Under the pieces are notes generated by a model. It did no database searches. It worked only from the letters and a program-made list of their open reading frames with translations, and was not told where the DNA came from. A DNA stretch of 64,000 nt from Clostridium_AD sp050717635 (GTDB taxonomy: Bacteria; Bacillota; Clostridia; Clostridiales; Clostridiaceae), in assembly GCF_050717635.1 (NCBI RefSeq), contig NZ_JBOITO010000040.1, forward strand, positions 19,590-83,589, read 5' to 3'. Within the stretch, counting starts at the first letter, position 1. Every line of letters starts with the position of its first letter. The translations under genes and the position numbers were made by a program. Shown here in pieces: positions 62,483 to 64,000 of the stretch.

Positions 62483-63544
62483 CTATCGTTTACTGTTTAG
62501 TACTCTTTGCTCAAACTGTAACTTTGCTTTTTGTATTGCCTTATGCAATTTATCTTCAAATATTTCTTTTGAAGGCATCTGAGTCAAATATTGCGCTACA
62601 TGTATACCACTATTACCTAATTCTAAAAGTTCAATAGTTTCACTAGACTTCTCAGCACATAATATTATAGCAAGAGGACTCTCTTCTCCATCCATTTTCT
62701 CATACTTATTCAACCATCTTAGATAAAGTTCAACCTGACCTTTATGTTCTGGTTTAAATTCTTCTAACTTAAGTTCAATAATAACTAGTCGTTTCATTCT
62801 TCTATGATAGAATAAAAGGTCTATATAATAATCTTTATTATCTATAGTAATTCTTTTCTGTCTACCTAAGAAAGCAAAATCAATTCCCATCTCTAATATA
62901 AATTTCTCAAGTTCTGATAATATGGCATTCTCTAAATCTTTCTCACTATATGTATCTTCAAGTCCGAGAAAATCAAGTACATATGGATCCTTGAAGAATA
63001 AGTCTGACGTCATTTTATGTTCTTCCCTAAGTAGCTTTAAATCATTTGTAATTGTAATCTCCGGTTTCTTAGATATAGCCGTTCTCTCGTACATCATAGA
63101 ACTCTTTCTCTCTCTTAAAGTTCTTACACTCCATCTTTCATTACTACAAATAGTAGCATAAAATTCTCTTTTCAAATCATCTTCGATTGAAATAAGCTCA
63201 ACAAAATGGGACCAAGTCAATTGTGCCGACACTGTCGTCACTATTTCACAATCCATAAATGATTCATAAAATTTAATCATTCTAAACAAATTTCTTTTGC
63301 TGTACCCTTTACCATATTGAACTGATAATTCTTTTGCTAGCTCCTCAATAAGCTTTTCACCATATCCCGCTCTTTCACCTTTGATTATGTCTTCCTTTAT
63401 TGTTTTCCCTATATTCCAATATAACAAAACAATTTCAGAGTTTACAGAGTGATATACCTTTTTTTTAGTTGTTTCTATTAAATCTGAAACATTATGATAA
63501 AGTAAAGATGTTTCCTCACCATTATTTACAATCTCATTAGACAT
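62483..63544 (-). CDS. DUF1016/YhcG-family PD-(D/E)XK nuclease
   Basis: 353 residues. The N-terminal DUF1016 region (1-160) has YWNIGKTIKEDIIKGERAGY, GKGYSKRNLFRMIKFYE and LTWSHFVELISIED. The C-terminal nuclease fold has DFAFLGRQKRITIDNKDYYI, DLLFYHRRMKRLVIIELKLE (the catalytic D-x(n)-E-L-K pattern) and GQVELYLRWLNKY. The family is often carried by mobile or defence-rich regions, including next to restriction systems. Known members are called YhcG; their in vivo role is unclear. ATG at 63544 follows a weak AAGGAG site. It is 280 bp from the CRISPR-like repeat. Confidence 0.87.
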   Translation of the reverse strand: MSNEIVNNGEETSLLYHNVSDLIETTKKKVYHSVNSEIVLLYWNIGKTIKEDIIKGERAGYGEKLIEELAKELSVQYGKGYSKRNLFRMIKFYESFMDCEIVTTVSAQLTWSHFVELISIEDDLKREFYATICSNERWSVRTLRERKSSMMYERTAISKKPEITITNDLKLLREEHKMTSDLFFKDPYVLDFLGLEDTYSEKDLENAILSELEKFILEMGIDFAFLGRQKRITIDNKDYYIDLLFYHRRMKRLVIIELKLEEFKPEHKGQVELYLRWLNKYEKMDGEESPLAIILCAEKSSETIELLELGNSGIHVAQYLTQMPSKEIFEDKLHKAIQKAKLQFEQRVLNSKR

Positions 63545-63623
63545 ATCTTGGTCTCCTTCTTAAATTGGCATTATATATAATTTAAATGTCTCGTTTCAGA
63601 AATTCAAATCATAATTTGCACCT

Positions 63624-63699
63624 TTTATATTTAATTATATCACCTTATTGTATCAATTTATATTTAATTATATCACCTTATTGTATCAATTTATATTAA
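63624..63699. repeat. 33-bp tandem repeat, 2.3 copies
   Basis: A 33-bp unit (TTTATATTTAATTATATCAC and 13 more bases) occurs exactly twice (63624-63656, 63657-63689) and starts a third time (TTTATATT). It lies upstream of the YhcG gene in AT-rich DNA. No promoter or gene is evident. Confidence 0.8.
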
Positions 63700-63825
63700 C
63701 AATATTTATTTTTAATTTTAGTAACTGCCTTACTCGTGCTGTTTAATATTTTCTCTTTCTTAATGTGCTACAAATGAAATTTTACTGTATCATTAAGTAT
63801 ACCATTTAATACGATAATGCTTTCG

Positions 63826-63857
63826 ATCCAATTCACGCCCCCCATAAAGGGAGCGAC
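63826..63857 (-). CRISPR. Single degenerate type I-C-like CRISPR repeat
   Basis: Minus strand GTCGCTCCCTTTATGGGGGG followed by CGTGAATTGGAT, exactly 32 nt. It fits the type I-C repeat pattern (GTCGC, a hairpin with a CCC/GGG stem, then GCGTGGATTGAAA) with three or four changes, as in the last, leader-distal repeat of an array. No second repeat lies to its left, so the array would continue to the right, past the intron and the window edge. One repeat alone cannot prove an array. Confidence 0.5.
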
Positions 63858-63874
63858 TCGACAATAACGGTGGC

Positions 63875-64000
63875 AATCGAGTAGGAGGCTAATCATTATT
63901 TGATTAGCCGACCTCTCACACCACCATGCATACCGTTCGGTACACGGCGGTTCCATAAGAACTAACAAGTTCTAAGATAATATTTCGTTATACTGATTAG
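63875..64000 (-). mobile_element. 3' end of a group II intron (domains V and VI)
   Basis: Minus strand. Domain V (63951-63920) starts AACCGCCGTG, has an inner stem TACC-GAAC-GGTA and a two-base bulge before CATGGTGGT, the normal domain V shape. Domain VI follows with stem GGCTAATC/GATTAGCC (63909-63887) and ends CCTCCTACTCGATT near 63875. The pair CCGCCGTG... with ...GGTGGTGTGAGAGG is typical of the ends of intron-encoded reverse transcriptase/maturase elements. The maturase gene itself would lie beyond the right edge. The 3' boundary is good to a few bases. Confidence 0.75.

Noticed and set aside
63768..63968. 66-codon minus-strand frame at the right end
   Set aside because: It crosses intron domains V/VI and the CRISPR-like repeat and is explained by those structured RNAs.

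Overview
This window is low-GC, AT-rich DNA from an anaerobic, spore-forming, motile Firmicute, most likely Clostridium in the strict sense. The evidence is two alpha/beta-type small acid-soluble spore proteins, a single-chain pyruvate:ferredoxin oxidoreductase beside a flavodoxin, a fused PurLQ-type FGAM synthase, Gram-positive chemotaxis genes including CheD, strong AGGAGG ribosome binding sites and several TTG/GTG starts. Nearly every gene is on the minus strand; the exceptions are the two spore-protein genes and a TSUP permease. No origin, rRNA or complete tRNA gene is seen.

Region 1 (1-8.8 kb) is a chemotaxis operon read leftwards: fapA-like DUF342, cheW, cheD, cheB, cheR and cheA (cut by the window edge). 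It is preceded by a class IV aminotransferase, a HAD phosphatase and a cysteine-rich DUF1292 protein. Region 2 (9-31.8 kb) is core metabolism and genome maintenance: PFOR and flavodoxin, a beta-CASP nuclease, MurG, two spore proteins, RecJ, an M16 peptidase, a type IIA topoisomerase pair, the tRNA 2-selenouridine synthase MnmH, an RlmD-type rRNA methyltransferase, RDD and TSUP membrane proteins, an AAA/PD-(D/E)XK protein, a NUDIX hydrolase and a lone ATP-cone protein.

Region 3 (31.8-40.8 kb) looks accessory. It holds a two-gene ATPase plus PD-(D/E)XK-like cassette flanked by imperfect 29-bp direct repeats, an XRE regulator with a candidate operator, then a run of acetyltransferases, a NUDIX hydrolase, a lipoprotein, small membrane proteins, an MccF/LD-carboxypeptidase and several decayed fragments. 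Two copies of a 65-bp doubly palindromic element (34452-34516 and 38832-38896) bracket much of this run.

Region 4 (41-52.6 kb) is the de novo purine pathway: purL, then purE-C-F-M-N-H-D. A guanine-class purine riboswitch and an intrinsic terminator lie between purL and purE. An AgcS alanine/glycine symporter and a zinc-ribbon membrane protein follow on the right.

Region 5 (54.8-64 kb) is a second accessory region. It begins at what looks like an orphan 3' end of rnpB with its terminator. It carries an AbiE toxin-antitoxin locus whose toxin has lost its active-site region, a BceRS-BceAB-type antimicrobial-peptide sensing and transport module with an 18-bp palindrome at the transporter promoter, a possible tmRNA 3'-end remnant and a DUF1016/YhcG nuclease. 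At the right edge are a single degenerate type I-C-like CRISPR repeat and the domain V-VI end of a group II intron that continues out of the window.

Best candidates for something undescribed are the ATPase/nuclease cassette with its flanking repeats, the paired 65-bp element, and the intron lying about 20 bp from a CRISPR-like repeat. All functional statements rest on reading motifs and gene order by eye; no database search was possible.
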